DNA from: Strigamia acuminata
Taxonomy: Eukaryota; Arthropoda; Chilopoda; Geophilomorpha; Linotaeniidae
DNA: 64,000 nucleotides
Direction of reading: 5' to 3'
Assembly: GCA_949358305.1 (NCBI GenBank)
Contig: OX442319.1
Coordinates: forward strand, 3,844,001-3,908,000
A program made the translations under genes and the position numbers. Position 1 is the first letter of the stretch. Every line of letters begins with the position of its first letter. The notes beneath the pieces are model-generated. The model was given only the letters and a program-made list of their open reading frames with translations, made no database searches and was not told the origin of the DNA. Positions 34,600 through 47,660 of this stretch are shown piece after piece.

Positions 34600-35838
34600 T
34601 GTTCTAAGTCTCGGCTTTGGTCTGGTCGAGTTTCTCGAACAGAATATCAATATATTCACATCTAAATACACAGTTGTGTTCAAGAAATTGAAATTCGTCG
34701 ATCTGCGATTCTTTATCAGACATTTCAGAGAGTGGTTAAGATGGAGGAGTAGGATTAAGAGCAAAAATGAGGGTTTGTGATTTTTATTTCTTCGATTTCT
34801 TTGCTTTTAGTTCACTTTTTTCCGTCGCCTTGCACCAGCTTTCGGTTTTTGTCAAATTTTCTCCATTTTTATTGGTATTTGTTATGTATTCGCATAACTC
34901 CATTTTGAAATCAAACAATACTCTTTTGTAAATAAACATAATAATACTGTACTTGGAGTTGCTAGGATAAATAAAATACCTAGCAATCTTTCAATTCGCT
35001 CGTGAATAAATTTCGAAGTATCAACAGTGGGACTTAAACCTAACTAGTCCCTAATTCCACTGCATCACGAAGAAGCCAATGCCTGGTCATATTCTAATTA
35101 GTAGTGTAAATCAGATACTACAGTTTTCCTCTGGCGATCTTATTTCTTGATGTTGTTCGTTCAATCTCTCAATTATAATACGATTTGTCAGGTTAGTGAA
35201 GTTTTAAAAAGGCTTAAAAGAAAACAATGAATCAAATTATGAAGAAAATTTGTTTTTTGGAATGAATCGTATGTAATACAAGTATATTGACAAAAATTTA
35301 TGATATTGACTTTTCAATTTGAACTGAAGCAGATTGTTAAATTTGGGGATAAAATTTCATCTGAGAATTCATGGTGTAGGTTACTAATTTAGTCACCAAG
35401 CTGTAATCCTCCATCATTAACAAATAGAAACGCAATCCAGAATTTATAAAATATTATGCTAACCTTTAGTTCTTTTTTTTTTTAAAAAAAGATTAATAAA
35501 AGCATATATCTGTATGGAATGTCTTTAGATGATTTCTTTTAACCATTAGATATTTTTATTTTACTTGAAGATGATGATTCATGATGTGAATGGAAAGAAT
35601 ATGGATTGTTAAATCCTAAATCAATAATTATTTTGACATATTTTTGAAAATTGAACAGTGTTAAAATTAGAATTAATAACCATTCAAGCATAATATAGAC
35701 ACACATAACCTGCATAAATCTTTCAAATCTATAAACCCAGAATGTTTAGAAAATATTTTTAAAAGTTAAAACAAACTAAAAAAAAAAAAAAAAATTTGAT
35801 TTATATTTTTCAACTCACTTCTAAATTGGCTGCTCGTG
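34600..35838 (-). repeat. Repeat family module E, left copy
   Basis: It matches 60548-62270 in inverted orientation, after removing the solo LTR there. Both copies end at GGCTGCTCGTGAAT. The copies differ by a segment of about 110 bp at 34945-35055. Confidence 0.85.
34604..34723 (-). pseudogene. Short open frame at the start of module E
   Basis: A 39-codon frame from ATG to TAG beginning MSDKESQIDEFQFLEHN and containing LFEKLDQTK. The right copy (from 62142) keeps the same peptide with frameshifts and continues with TKAVTTDKYKGSLEEGTSW. I do not recognise it. A position shortly after a primer-site-like TGGTGCAAGGCGACG suggests the start of a gag gene, which is inference. Confidence 0.35.
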
Positions 35839-37815
35839 AATTGCACAAACCTTAATTAATTTGGATATCATTATTCGCCCTAAACGTCCATATAGAAAGT
35901 TGTGAATGAAGTGTTGATTACTTTTTTTGACATCTATCGCGTTCCCCTTTGTGAAAGTTAAGTGAAACTCAAGATTGATTTTATTGATTCGTCGCATCCG
36001 GTTATAAACAGGAATAAAACACACGGAACAAAACTGACGTGAGAAACTAACACCTGTGAGCGAGAGAACTTGTTTTCATTTACATTTATTTCTCCACAAA
36101 CAAATTCCTTGTTTTTAAAGGCAACTCTGTAATCAAATTCAGCATCCAACGATGTTTGGCATCAAAACGGAAAAAGGAGGATCTAAACCAACACCCGAAT
36201 GCTTTCTTTTCGCAGCAGATAAGTGAAATATCAACCGACCCAGCTATTTATTTAGCTTTTAATGGGATTACTTTCACGAGTAAAGAAAAGATTCATTTCT
36301 TATTGAATATTGAATAAATAGCACATTTGCCGAGATAACTTCTATTTACACAAACACCTACGCTGCATTTGCTTCGCCTGGATGTTAAATAAACTGAACA
36401 TGACAGGGAAGTGTGAACTTAGCCCACTTGAAGTGGAAATGCATACGTGTGCATTTGAAGATGGTTTGGATTGCTTTGATTAATAGGGCGAAAGTTCTTA
36501 TTGGTATGACTACACGTTCTTACGTTGAACTGACAAAAAGAGTTCTGAGAGACTGAATGTGGAGTTTTATTGGGTCTGATTTTTTTTTTAGAAATTTAAG
36601 TGAGGGGCTTAATTGAATTTTGTACAATAATTGGATTTATTTAGAAAAATACTGAATTTCGTTCTTGCCGCTTATCTTCTCAGGTTTTTATTTATTAAAT
36701 GCGATTATATTGGCCATAATATTAAGAGTTAATAGACTATAGAACCATTTATGCAGGTTGTGGTTTTTTTTAAAAAAAATTATTTTTATTCTTATTTTTA
36801 TTTTTTTTTAAGTGTTTTTGTTTTGGTTTTGTGGTGTTAAAAACGCACAAACATGAAAATACAAACTTAGAAAACCCGACTTATTGAATGCAGCTACTGT
36901 GTCCCCTGGATGGGCTTCACGGCATCGCACTCTTTTAGATGCTTCACTGCAGCGCAGCGTGCATTGCTGCACTCAGTGCAATGACGATAAACCCATAAAC
37001 GCACATTTCAAATACGTTTGGAATAAATCATGCAAATCATGAAATGACAAGACGACCTGGAATTATCAAACACGTTTAACCAGCCAGATATTATTTATTG
37101 ATACAAGTTGTAGAATTTCCAGAGTTGTTAAAAATAAATAAAATTAATTTCCATATAGGAATACCAAGAACAAACAATTTTAAAACATTTCAGAAAATAT
37201 GCAAATGTTGCTATCAATTTTCCTCTATGGTTTATTATTTATTTTCACATACAGTATATAATTTTAAAAAAATGATACGGAGTATAATTTTTACACTTTC
37301 AACATATCCGCTGACAAAATATTTTTTAAATTCTTTCACTTCACCAACATCATTTTCTTATCATCACTAAAATAAATAGAAATAAATTTTCTAATTTAAT
37401 TTAAAAATTGCAATTTCATAACAACATCGCTCGAATTTAATTATACAATGTGTCTCAGTGAAGATTTTAGTCACGTTTTCATCAAAACAAAGCATTATTA
37501 TTGAAAAATGTGAAGAAACCAAAGTTGATCACGAGATTTGTTCAAAAAATTCACGATTCGCGTGTGAGAGCAAACTTTTAAAACACTTCTAACGATTTCC
37601 TTATCCCAAACACCAACTTGATGAAACTCAACCTCACGAGCCCGCTCTCTACACTCGAGAATAAGTGAATTCAAACATTTAAATATTCATAATACGCATA
37701 ACTTAATTACAATAATACATATATATTTTTGTACACTAATATCAACTGCGCAAATATGTAATAACAATAACTAGTGATGTTAATGACTTAATTACACATG
37801 ACAGATACAATTATC
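35839..37815. other. Non-coding stretch downstream of the GPCR gene
   Basis: No supported gene. A GC-richer island at 36895-36995 reads on the minus strand HCTECSNARCAAVKHLKEC before a stop. It is cysteine-rich, but short and partly palindromic. Confidence 0.5.
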
Positions 37816-37821
37816 TTTATT
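37816..37821 (-). terminator. Candidate polyadenylation signal of the GPCR gene
   Basis: AATAAA on the minus strand, about 43 bases after the stop codon at 37866-37864. This would give a very short 3' UTR. Confidence 0.45.
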
Positions 37822-37863
37822 TTGAATCCCTGAGATGTGTCGTCTGTCGACAGACAGTTGTGC

Positions 37864-38738
37864 TCAGACGGCGCTGTCCTGTTGACTCGCTCGCCCATTG
37901 GCTGGCAACGCGCACACAGTCACCGTGGTCGCAGTGGCGAGTGCATGGTCAGGCGACGGTGCAGCCGCGCGTCCACCTCTAAGACTGCTCGTCAGCGACG
38001 TGTAGGTGGTGTTAAAAGTTGTCTGTCGGTCCAGTTTCTTCCGCTTCGAGTCCCGCGCGTTACATTTCAACACGCGCAAGAACGCCTCGCGGAATTTCGA
38101 GCTCATGACGTTGTAGAGAATCGGATTGACGGCCGAATTGATGTAGAACATGGTCCGACAGAAGAAGAGAACGTTGTAATACGTCTCGACGCCCACGCTC
38201 TCGATCTGCTCCTCGCTCGTGAAAATAATCCACAGAGTAAACACGCGGAACGGCAAAAGGCACACGAAAAAAAAGACCACAACGGCCGCCAACATGGCCA
38301 CGACTTGACGCCTGGCCCGCATGTTTGACGCGTCGCCGAGCCGGATGCCGACCATGCACGCCGGGGCCACTATTAAGTGCCGAGTGATGACGGTGTAGAC
38401 GACGACTAAGACGAGCAGGGGCAGGAAGAAGAGAACGGTTATGGCCGCGGTGAAGTAGAGCTTGCGCCAAGTACTCCGCACTTCCATCAGACACACTGGC
38501 ACGACCGACGTGTCCAGGTAGTCCCGCCAGGTGTACTCGGCAATCGCCAAGACTGGACTCGTGGCTAGGCAAGCTAAAAGCCAAATGAGAATGATGATGA
38601 CGCAGCCACGGAGTTGAGTGAGTTTGTAGCTGGCGGTTAGAGGTTTGCAGATTGCGTAATATCGTTCGAAGCTGATGGCAAGGATGGTTAGGACTGAGCC
38701 GTGAGCCATTGTGAGTTCGAGGAATGGAACTGCTTTGC
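37864..38738 (-). CDS. ETH receptor-like GPCR, exon 2 (TM3-TM7 and tail)
   Basis: This is the second coding exon of a class A peptide GPCR. The acceptor CCTCTTTCCAG precedes 38738, and the first base completes a cysteine codon begun in exon 1. The joined reading is GEGMCKAVPFLELT, with no frame problem. Numbering the 430-residue protein: TM3 141-166 ending in ERY (in place of DRY); TM4 184-206; extracellular loop cysteine C222, partner of C140; TM5 234-256; TM6 284-309 with CLLP where many receptors have CWxP; TM7 323-348 ending NPILY. The tail is about 80 residues, serine- and threonine-rich, and ends DSAV, a possible class I PDZ ligand. The runs SVLTILAISFERYYAIC, CLLPFRVFTLW and NPILYNVMSSKFR are typical of ecdysis-triggering hormone receptors; a related orphan or TRH/ghrelin-like receptor is the alternative. 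Confidence 0.9.
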
Positions 38739-41700
38739 CTGGAAAGAGGAGAGAGACGAATTAATTGCGATGGAAAAATGCTAAATTCGATTTGCATTGC
38801 AGCGAAGCATTAATAGTTGATGATCGCGGAGTGGGGTTATTAAAGAGGTATTAATTAAGGTGGAAAAAGTTGAATTTTTAAGCAGATTTTTGTGTGTTTA
38901 TGGTGATTAGTTAATTTGGTGTGGACATAAATTTTCATGTTTTGCGCGGCAATATTTGTTGTAATAAATATTAAGAGTTTTAGTCAAGCACATGCCTCGG
39001 CTCTTGAGTTAAATGTGATTATACTTGAGGTTGATTAATATTTAATCTAAAGTGATTTATGGATAACCGAGTGTGGTTAGGCTAAAAAATAAGTCTGAGC
39101 GTCGAAATTAATTAGAAATAGTCATGCTTTTTGTTGTTTTTTAGGTTAGATATGTGAAATAGTTAAATGTAGAGTTGTTTAAATTTTTTTATGATTTAAC
39201 TAATTTAATTAGTTTGGGTTTTTGGAAATAATTATGCCAAAAAATATATCGCAGGAGGTCAGTGCGAGCATTAAAAATATATATGCAGAATGCAGTAACA
39301 GTGTAATACCTAAAAAATTAAAAAATTTAGCAGCAAAGGGCAACAGACGAAGTAATAAACAACTAGTTTATTACCGGCGGATGCACGACTGCAGACCACA
39401 CGTTACTTCGCATTTACTTTTTTCAATTTTGAAATACCAAGCATTTTCATGAATGTGACAAACTTTAAATACTTTTCAAAAGTATATTTCAACTCAATTA
39501 ATTTTAATTTTTAATAGTTTTATTTCTATTTATGCTTTTTTATATCAAAATTGGATGTTTAGGTTTTGTTCGGCTTCTGTGGCGCATGCACAGCATGTAA
39601 AAACAAAATTCTAGATTAATTTTTTTCAATGTTTATTTAAAATTAATTAAATTTTTTATTTTTCTAATTTTTTATTTTTTCTAATTTTTTTTTTTATTTT
39701 TCTAATTTTTGTTTTTATTTTTTTTATTTTATTTTTAATTTAATTTTTTTTTTATTTACTTAACTTTAATGTGAAAATTCACTTAAAAAATCTTTCAAGA
39801 CTATAGCTTAAAGTTAGCAGTATCTTCTCTCAATTGTGTACAGACAATTAATCATTAGACGTCTAGATGGTTAATATTGAGTTATCCGTTTCTATTGAAA
39901 TAACAGATAAGCACGTCACTACGAAACTTGTTAAGCCTAATCCTCATTTATCAAAAGAAAACTCAAAGGTGATTTTTCAGGCAGCTAGGATGTTCAAAAG
40001 AGAGACTTTGAGCTGAAAAAAGAAACTGTCAGAGTGGATTACTCAAACTAATACCCGAGTATGAAGGTTATCCCACTCTACCGGTTTTTGCTTTTATTGT
40101 AATTGGTCGCAGAGAGACTCGCAGTTCGTCATTTTTTATGACCCTCTGGTCTTGACCTTAAGAGAATAAAAAAATAATTTTCACACCTCGCCTTTATCAC
40201 ATTGAACGCGCGTTTGGCATCAGAATCCTGAGTGGGTAAGTCGCAATATTACACACAGGTGACAAGGTTGGACGTTTTTTTCAAAGTAAAAGTGTCGTAA
40301 AAGGGGAAAAAAATTGAAAATTGAATTATCTCGATTCAAGGGATAACCAATTTGTATTTGGTGCGCAAAAAATTGAATTTGTGGCTTTCGTTTTCTTTGT
40401 TGTTGTTATTTTTTCTGGGCAGTACATTTGTTTTGTTTTTTTGGTGTGTTTATTTTTCATTATCCATAAATAAACCTTTCAATCCCTCATTTCAGACTTC
40501 CCGTTCCGTTTCGTTCTATTTGCATAGCGCTAAGGAACGAGTTTACTACGGCGCTTTAATTTTTTTTATTGTAGGCCTAAATACACCACACACGGAGATC
40601 GTTTGAGTTGACTTGTCAAGTAATTTATGAGGAGTGTTTATATAGAAATATAAATAATAGAAGAATTAAGTGAATTAGATGTTGAATTACAATTTTCTCA
40701 TGTAAAAAGAAAAATTAATTATGCAGATTACCTGTAAACATCTGAAATGTATAAATTTCCCTAAAGATCACAGAAAACAACTAAATAAATCATCGAAATT
40801 CGACGAAAAACATAGAGAAAGATAACTAAAACTTAACTAAAAATAAAATTCACAAAATATTAACTTGAAAAAGCAATTTGAAAACCCATAAAAAAATCTA
40901 TTACTACAGATTACCAGATCCTGACTTAACACGACCTAACCTGACGTATTATCTTCTAGGTTAGGTTAGGTCAGGTCAGTTCCTGGATATATATAATAAG
41001 GAAACACCACGATGCAAAAGAAGCAGCCATTCTTGTTACGGAATTAACATGACTGGTTTTATTAACAAAAATTAACATAGGGTGCGCTGGACGCATGCGC
41101 GTCATACGAATTAACAAAAAGCCAAGAACACTCCAAATTGAATACATAAATTAAATATGTAAATTAAAATCATAAATATGTAATTATTTTTGAATATTTC
41201 AATAACATACTGCAATTTTAATCAACTAGTAATTTAAACTATTTACTTTCCCCTGATTAATCGTGCTAATTAACTATTCTCGATAGGATCAAACAGTAAA
41301 ACAAAAACTTTTCGAACAAGAATTGCACTAAAATCTAAGTATTCCGATGGTTAACACTTCGAAACAAATGTCCATTGTTGTGAACAATGATTACATTGAC
41401 CACATTTCGTCATGCGTTTCCAAAAATACCCAAGAGAAGAAATAAAACCACACTACACACTAAACTCTCTCATTTTTAAAGCATCAATGCCCATCAAAAC
41501 ACTCGCACTTCACTGCAATACTCTGAACAAAAAAGAAAAAAAACCAGCAGTTTCTTCACACCTAACTACAGTTGCAGCTGCTCAGACCAATTGACTCTGC
41601 TCAGACTGATATATTACACCACGTCTAAATTTTAGAGCAACCTTGAGACATCACCTTTGACCTTTCAAATGGACACTGCATATTGTATAAAAACTTCATT

Positions 41701-41941
41701 TTCCAGCCTTAAATCCCACCCAACTGAGTATTTTCACTTTTTTAGGCCTAATTAACCACAGCGTGACGTTTTTGCAGTGCCAATAACCTATGCAGATTTT
41801 CGCCATTGCATAAACAGTGTCCTTAACGACAGCGCATCTATCTGTTAATTGTGTTTAATGGACCCAAGTCTAACGCGAAAATAAGATTCGTAAAGAAAAA
41901 AGAAAAGTGTTTTTACGTTGGTAATTGTCTTCCCGTCCCAC

Positions 41942-42133
41942 TTGTTTTTCCACATTGATCGACATCGTCTTTGATGCGCCATCATCAGCGTGCAGCTCAA
42001 CTGACATTGTTATTTCGAATGATATAAGATGGTGGTACGCCCCATCCTTTAGTTGATGGATGTGTCCCAACATTCTCAGATGAATGCTCTCTTTCTCGCC
42101 AACTCCGATGGTGGCCTCATGTTCAAAAATATA
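41942..42133 (-). CDS. Unassigned exon-like open frame inside the GPCR intron
   Basis: The minus-strand frame is open for 64 codons between a possible acceptor (..GCGAG) and a possible donor CAA|GTGGGA, both in phase 0. It reads FEHEATIGVGEKESIHLRML, then KDGAYHHLISFEITMSVELH and GASKTMSINVEK. Codon usage and residue mix look like a folded protein rather than AT-rich noise. The upstream acceptor lacks a good pyrimidine tract, and an in-frame TAA lies two codons before it. I do not recognise the protein. It could be an exon of a nested gene or a decayed copy of a gene elsewhere. Confidence 0.35.
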
Positions 42134-42567
42134 CTCGCATTATTTACACCTTGGAATGGAAATAGGGAGTGATTCGTTTCGCGTTTATTTATGAATTATT
42201 TGGGGATATTTGGATGGTAGAAAGATGATAAATTGATAATTTAAAGTAATGGGTAATTTGGGATGGCATTTCGAAGTTTATCAGATTACGGAGCGAAGTT
42301 GGAGTGAAAAGAAGTTTAAAAGTTGAATAAAAAAGACATAATGTTGTAATAAAACAGGCTTTTAAGTGGTGGTGAAACACGGAAGGGGTAAATTTAAGAA
42401 GATTTGGTTAAAGAAGGATTGGAGTGTTGTGATAAAAAGAATTTTTTTTTTAATAATTCACGTTGGGGATTTCTCATTTAAAACTGTAAAGTATTGGAGT
42501 ATTAAATGTAAATCTTTAGAGCACTTTGCGAGTTTACGTAAATACGAAATTTAATTGAATAAAAATT

Positions 42568-43165
42568 TTTCTCGGTTGAGATAATCAGATGAAATTGGTG
42601 GAACAAGCAAACAAAAATATTAAATTGTTTTTAAATTTTCGTTTTGTTATTCCAAAATTCAATTTTTAAATTTTAAAAATAAATTTTTACTTCATATATT
42701 TTTTTTTTTAAATTTAATTTAATTTCTCGGTTGAGAGATAATCGGATGAAATTGGTGGAACAAGCAAACAAAAATATTAAATTGTTTTTAAATTTTTATT
42801 TTGTTATTCCAAAATTCAATTTTTAAATTTTAAAAATGAATTTTTACTTCATATATTTTTTTTTTTAAATTTAATTTAATTTCTCGGTTGAGAGATAATC
42901 GGATGAAATTGGTGGAACAAGCAAACAAAAATATTAAATTGTTTTTAAATTTTTATTTTGTTATTCCAAAATTCAATTTTTAAATTTTAAAAATGAATTT
43001 TTACTTCATATATTTTTTTTTTTAAATTTAATTTAATTTCTCGGTTGAGAGATAATCAGATGAAATTGGTGGAACAAGCAAACAAAAATATTAAATTGTT
43101 TTTAAATTTTTGTTTTGTTATTCCAAAATTCAATTTTTAAATTCTAAAAATGAATTTATACATTA
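42568..43165. repeat. Four tandem copies of a repeat of about 157 bp
   Basis: The motif CTCGGTTGAGA recurs at 42571, 42726, 42883 and 43040, a spacing of 155-157 bp, and each copy carries a CAAGCAAACAAAAATATT segment. Copies 2 and 3 are closest. It lies in the GPCR intron. Confidence 0.95.
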
Positions 43166-46100
43166 TATTTTTTTTACTCCGTAATATATAATTTTAATTT
43201 ACGATATCTGATGTTTTCATCGTAACTTTTTTTTATTTTTTCATACCTGAGCAAACTCCGTTAACAAAGTCATTGGAAACTCACTCACCCACGTTAATGA
43301 AGATTGATTACATTGGTATTTAAGATTCTAAGTATTTCCAAACCATTAAACTGCGTAATAAAACGTAGTCATATTTCAAAAATGAATAAATTGATTAAAT
43401 CGAATGAACATAAACTGAAAAATCTTTTGTTCTCAAACAATCCACATTATTTTCTAACATTCTTTAATTATAATTACTTTCACATTTAATATGTAAACCT
43501 TTAAACCTAACCAGGATTTTATGGATTTAACTTAAATGCTTTTCATTAGTTTTAGAATGAGGCATTAAATATGATTTAATGAGATTTTAACTAATCCAAA
43601 GTGAAAAAAAAAACATAATTACATTAAAAATTAAAAAAAACAATCAATTACGTGACCATATTATTACACACAATAAATAATTCACCAAGAACGAATTTAT
43701 TGCGCCACAAACAAATTTCCCACATTAGAAATAAAAATACCATTTTTCCAGAAAAAACTTACACCGTATAATTTAATTTTGGGATAAAAACGAAGTAGCA
43801 AAGCCCCATAAACCTGTACAATGATTCGACATACAGGAGTGAACAAAATTGGCCACAAAAACGGTGTTAAAAAAATACTCGTAGTGAAAACAGCCTCGTA
43901 AAAAGAAAAATGCTTCCTTCCTCTTGCATTTTCGCCCTATCCAACTCGAGTAAAAATATGAGAAGGGGATGAAACAAATGGCCATTGCCTTAAATAAACC
44001 CCAATTTACATACAGCCTAGAGACACGAAGATGAAAAGATTGAGTAAAGCAAGAGGGCCAGGTCGCGAACGAGGGATTTAGGCCTAGAAACTTTTCTATG
44101 TGATTAGGCTTAAATCAGCCTCAAGTAGCTTGATTCTTTCAAACTCCTAAAGGTTAAATTGCAAATTTGTTACTTGTTGTTGTCGTCGCAGCGAATTACT
44201 TGTCGAATCACACTCGGTGTGGTTTATTTAAACATATTTGTATATCAAATTATTTATTAATTTTTTTTTAAAATAAATTTTAAAGAGTAAAATGTTTTTC
44301 GTTTTTGTGTGTCGTTAATTTGTTGCGTGTTTTATGTTTTAATTAATTGGAGGAACGTTTAATCGTGTTAATTTCAATTTTCTTTTCTCGAGAGACGGAA
44401 GCTTAAATTTATAAGATTGCATGTGAAAATTCAGAGAAGAACTAATTTAAATAAATGAAGTGAGACAGCTGCATCTTCTTTGACTTTAGGGAAATGATAT
44501 TTTGTGTTTATTTTATTTGCATGAAACTTTCCGACCGCAATTTAATTCCACGGAATTTATATATTAAAAAATGATGAAATAACCAAAATAAAAAAATTTG
44601 AAATATGTTAGAAATAAGAAATAAAAAGAGCAAAAATCGTTTTTGTTATTGAATGACACAAAATCTGGCGTTGAGTCGCGTCGTATCAGCAAAATAAAAA
44701 ATAAAAAAAACTTTTTGAAGTTTCTGGAATGAAAAAAAGGAAAAAAATGACACCGGGGCTCGCATTGCGCCTCCTTTTGAAGAATTCGTCATTCCTCATG
44801 TTAATTTATCGATAAAAAACTTTTTATTTGAACCAAACATTTCCAAGCGGAACAATATTCATCTCTATGGTGTTTGAAGCGCAACTTCAAGGCCCCGCTT
44901 TAAATTGTTGTTATTCAAAAAAAAAATTGTCAATAAATTAACTCATGCAATGGCAAATGAGTGTAAAATACTTGAGAAGATGCCGCGATAAAACAGATGT
45001 TACGACGGCCAATTTAGTCGCATTTCATGATTCATCCAGCAATTTTTATTGCCAATTGTAAATAAAATTAACAAGATCAAAAAACTTTGCTTTTCATTCA
45101 TCAAAACGTATATTTATCTTCAATCTCATTGGCAGGTTTACAGTTTTCCAACGTTTGTATTTGTATTATAAATAAAGAACACTGACCGAACTCACAAAGA
45201 AGCATTAAAGCTTAAAATATTTTACAAGACTAATATTTACTTTGCATATTTTAAATTTGCAACTTCGGGGTCGAGAGTGATAAATTTCGCACAAAAATGC
45301 GAGGTTAGATGTATTTTCTGCTGAATTAATTCGTGGCGCGATGTATTAAACAATAAAGGAAAAAAAAAACAATGTAAACAGCTGTTGTTAGCAACGAAAT
45401 TTTGTATATATTGTACGGAGAATTGAGCTCGGGTCCCCAACAGATTTATGAATGAAATGCGTGAAAGCAAATCTTGACTTAATCTCATGTTTTGTTATCG
45501 CGTCAGGTGGGGAACACCTGAAGAAATAGAACCGAATTAGTCATCTGGACGCCATGTTTAACACCCCACAGGAAATAACAAGATACATTAATAGATTTTT
45601 ATTCTTTTCAAGACCAATTTACTCTGCCAAAGTGCTCAGAAAACAGGGGAAATAATTTACAAAGTCTCTTTTTATTTTTAGATTCCATTATTTAATTTTA
45701 TTTAAAAATTCGTTTACGGTATTTAGAAAATAAAAATAAAATTTATTTGTGTTTTTATTTTATTGAAAATTGTAAATCTGATTTGTAACGGCAATTCCAT
45801 TCCATTTTTTTTCCCCTTTCTCAGCAATTTTTCTTTTATTTCTTCCTTTTCGTTTCGGATATTATTTTTTGTGATCCTCTCGAGGCATCAGCAAATCAAA
45901 GCGAAATTTGCCAACACACATAAAACAATTTCTCCCATCCGAAGAAATAATAATTTCATTTGAAAGTTAAAAATTAAAAAATAAATTACCTGGATTAAAA
46001 CAAACGACACTCGTTTGGCATTTCACAATCTCGAGGAAAAGAGAGAATTCAGCGTTACAATACATTCGTGTAGGCCTAACAATGGCAAACAATGGCATCA

Positions 46101-46719
46101 GATGCCTCGAGAGAATGAGGCCATTTAGAAGCGAATCACTTGATGATAACGAAGACTAGAAAGGTTGATAAAATGGAGGAGAAAAAAAGAAATGTTGTAA
46201 TGTTATTAGGCCCAATTTTATTGGAGAGTTGACCATCATGAATGGAATTTTTTCTACGCCATTTCTTATCTTGTTAGATTTTTGTTTTTATGCGCCGTTT
46301 CTTTAGTTTACAGCTTTATGCGCTTCAACACCATGTGTTTACTGTCAAAGATGTGGTCCGTCACCAACAGGCAAGTGCTTTTGTTTACTTTCTAGTGTTT
46401 ACTTGTAAGGTTTTTATTTTTTTTATTTATTTTTTATTTATTTTTTTATTTATTTTATTTTCTTGGCTTTGGTTTATTTTTATGATGTTGCAAAACATTG
46501 GTTTCCTAAATTTCTTTTCCACTTTTACTATTGTAATTACACCAGTGTAAATAAAAGACATCTTGCAACAGGGGCGGAAGTATGGTGGGGGAGGGGACAT
46601 GGGGCCAAGGCCCCCCCTTGAGCAATGGAAAAATTTCATTTTAAAACCAATAATTCATTTTTTGGACCAAAAATTGATATTGGAGCTCAAGAAATTCATT
46701 CTGAGAAACAAAAAATGTG

Positions 46720-47285
46720 ATTTTGACCCAAAACAGTTCAATTTTTTACCCACAACTTTTAAATTCTGATCCAAAACATTCAACTTTTGACCCAAAACAT
46801 TCAATTTCTGACCCAAAACATTAATATTTAGGCCCAAAGCATCAAATTTTAGACCCAAAGCATTAAATTGTAACCAAAAATATCAAATTTTGACCAAAAC
46901 ATTCAATTATTGACCCAAAACATTAATTTTTTGACCCAAAACAATAAATTTTTGAACCGAAACTTTCAATATTTCACCTAAAATTTTCAATTTTTGACCC
47001 AAAACATTCAATTTTTGACTCAAAACATTCAATTTTTGACCCAAAACATTCAATTTTTGACCCAAAACATTCAATTTTAGACCCAAATCATTCAATTTTA
47101 GACCCAAAACATTCAATTTTAGACCCAAAAAATTCAATTTTTGACTCAAACATTCAATTTTTGACCCAAAACATTCAATTTTTGACTCAAAACATTCAAT
47201 TTTAGACCCAAAACATTCAATTTTAGACCCAAAACATCAAATTTTGACCAAAACATCAAATTTTGACCAAAACATTCAATTTTTG
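46720..47285. repeat. 21-bp satellite 1, in intron near exon 1
   Basis: Degenerate 21-bp units around TTGACCCAAAACATTCAA. On the minus strand they read LNVLGQK, an artefact of a 21-bp period. A G/C-rich stretch at 46567-46625 borders the array on its left. Confidence 0.9.
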
Positions 47286-47660
47286 CGAAAAACTGAACCA
47301 AAATAAAAACTTTAACACCAGCCATTTCCTTATTTAAAAAAACCAATTCCGACACAAACCTTTTTCTATTGATTCCCCTTTTATTATTCCTATATATATT
47401 TTTTCCGGGCCCAAGGGCGGGTCTTTTTATTACCCTCAATGTTTCAAGCACATCAAATTGATGCATTTTTAATTTGATTCGAGCGGAAGATGAAGATTGG
47501 AAAAACTTTGCCATTTTATGGACCACTTATACTCGACATTTAACGGAACGTGAAAAACTTAGAAAACAGATAAAGCTGAGCTTTGGATGCGTGCAAGGGT
47601 GTGTTCCTTTTGCCTCATTAAACACGATTAAAACCAGATAAGCCCCATATATATACTTAC

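Larger units (their letters stand above)
38739..47660 (-). other. Intron of the GPCR gene
   Basis: An intron of 8922 bp with donor GTAAGT (47660-47655) and acceptor AG (38740-38739). It is AT-rich and mostly free of the large repeat family seen on both sides of the gene. It contains the four-copy repeat (42568-43165), a 21-bp satellite (46720-47285), a candidate exon of an unknown gene (41942-42133), and an imperfect GGTTAGGTTAGGTCAGG inverted motif at 40925-40990. No other coding sequence is supported. Confidence 0.85.

Noticed and set aside
39222-39452. 76-codon frame in the receptor intron
   Set aside because: AT-driven, no recognisable motif and no splice support.
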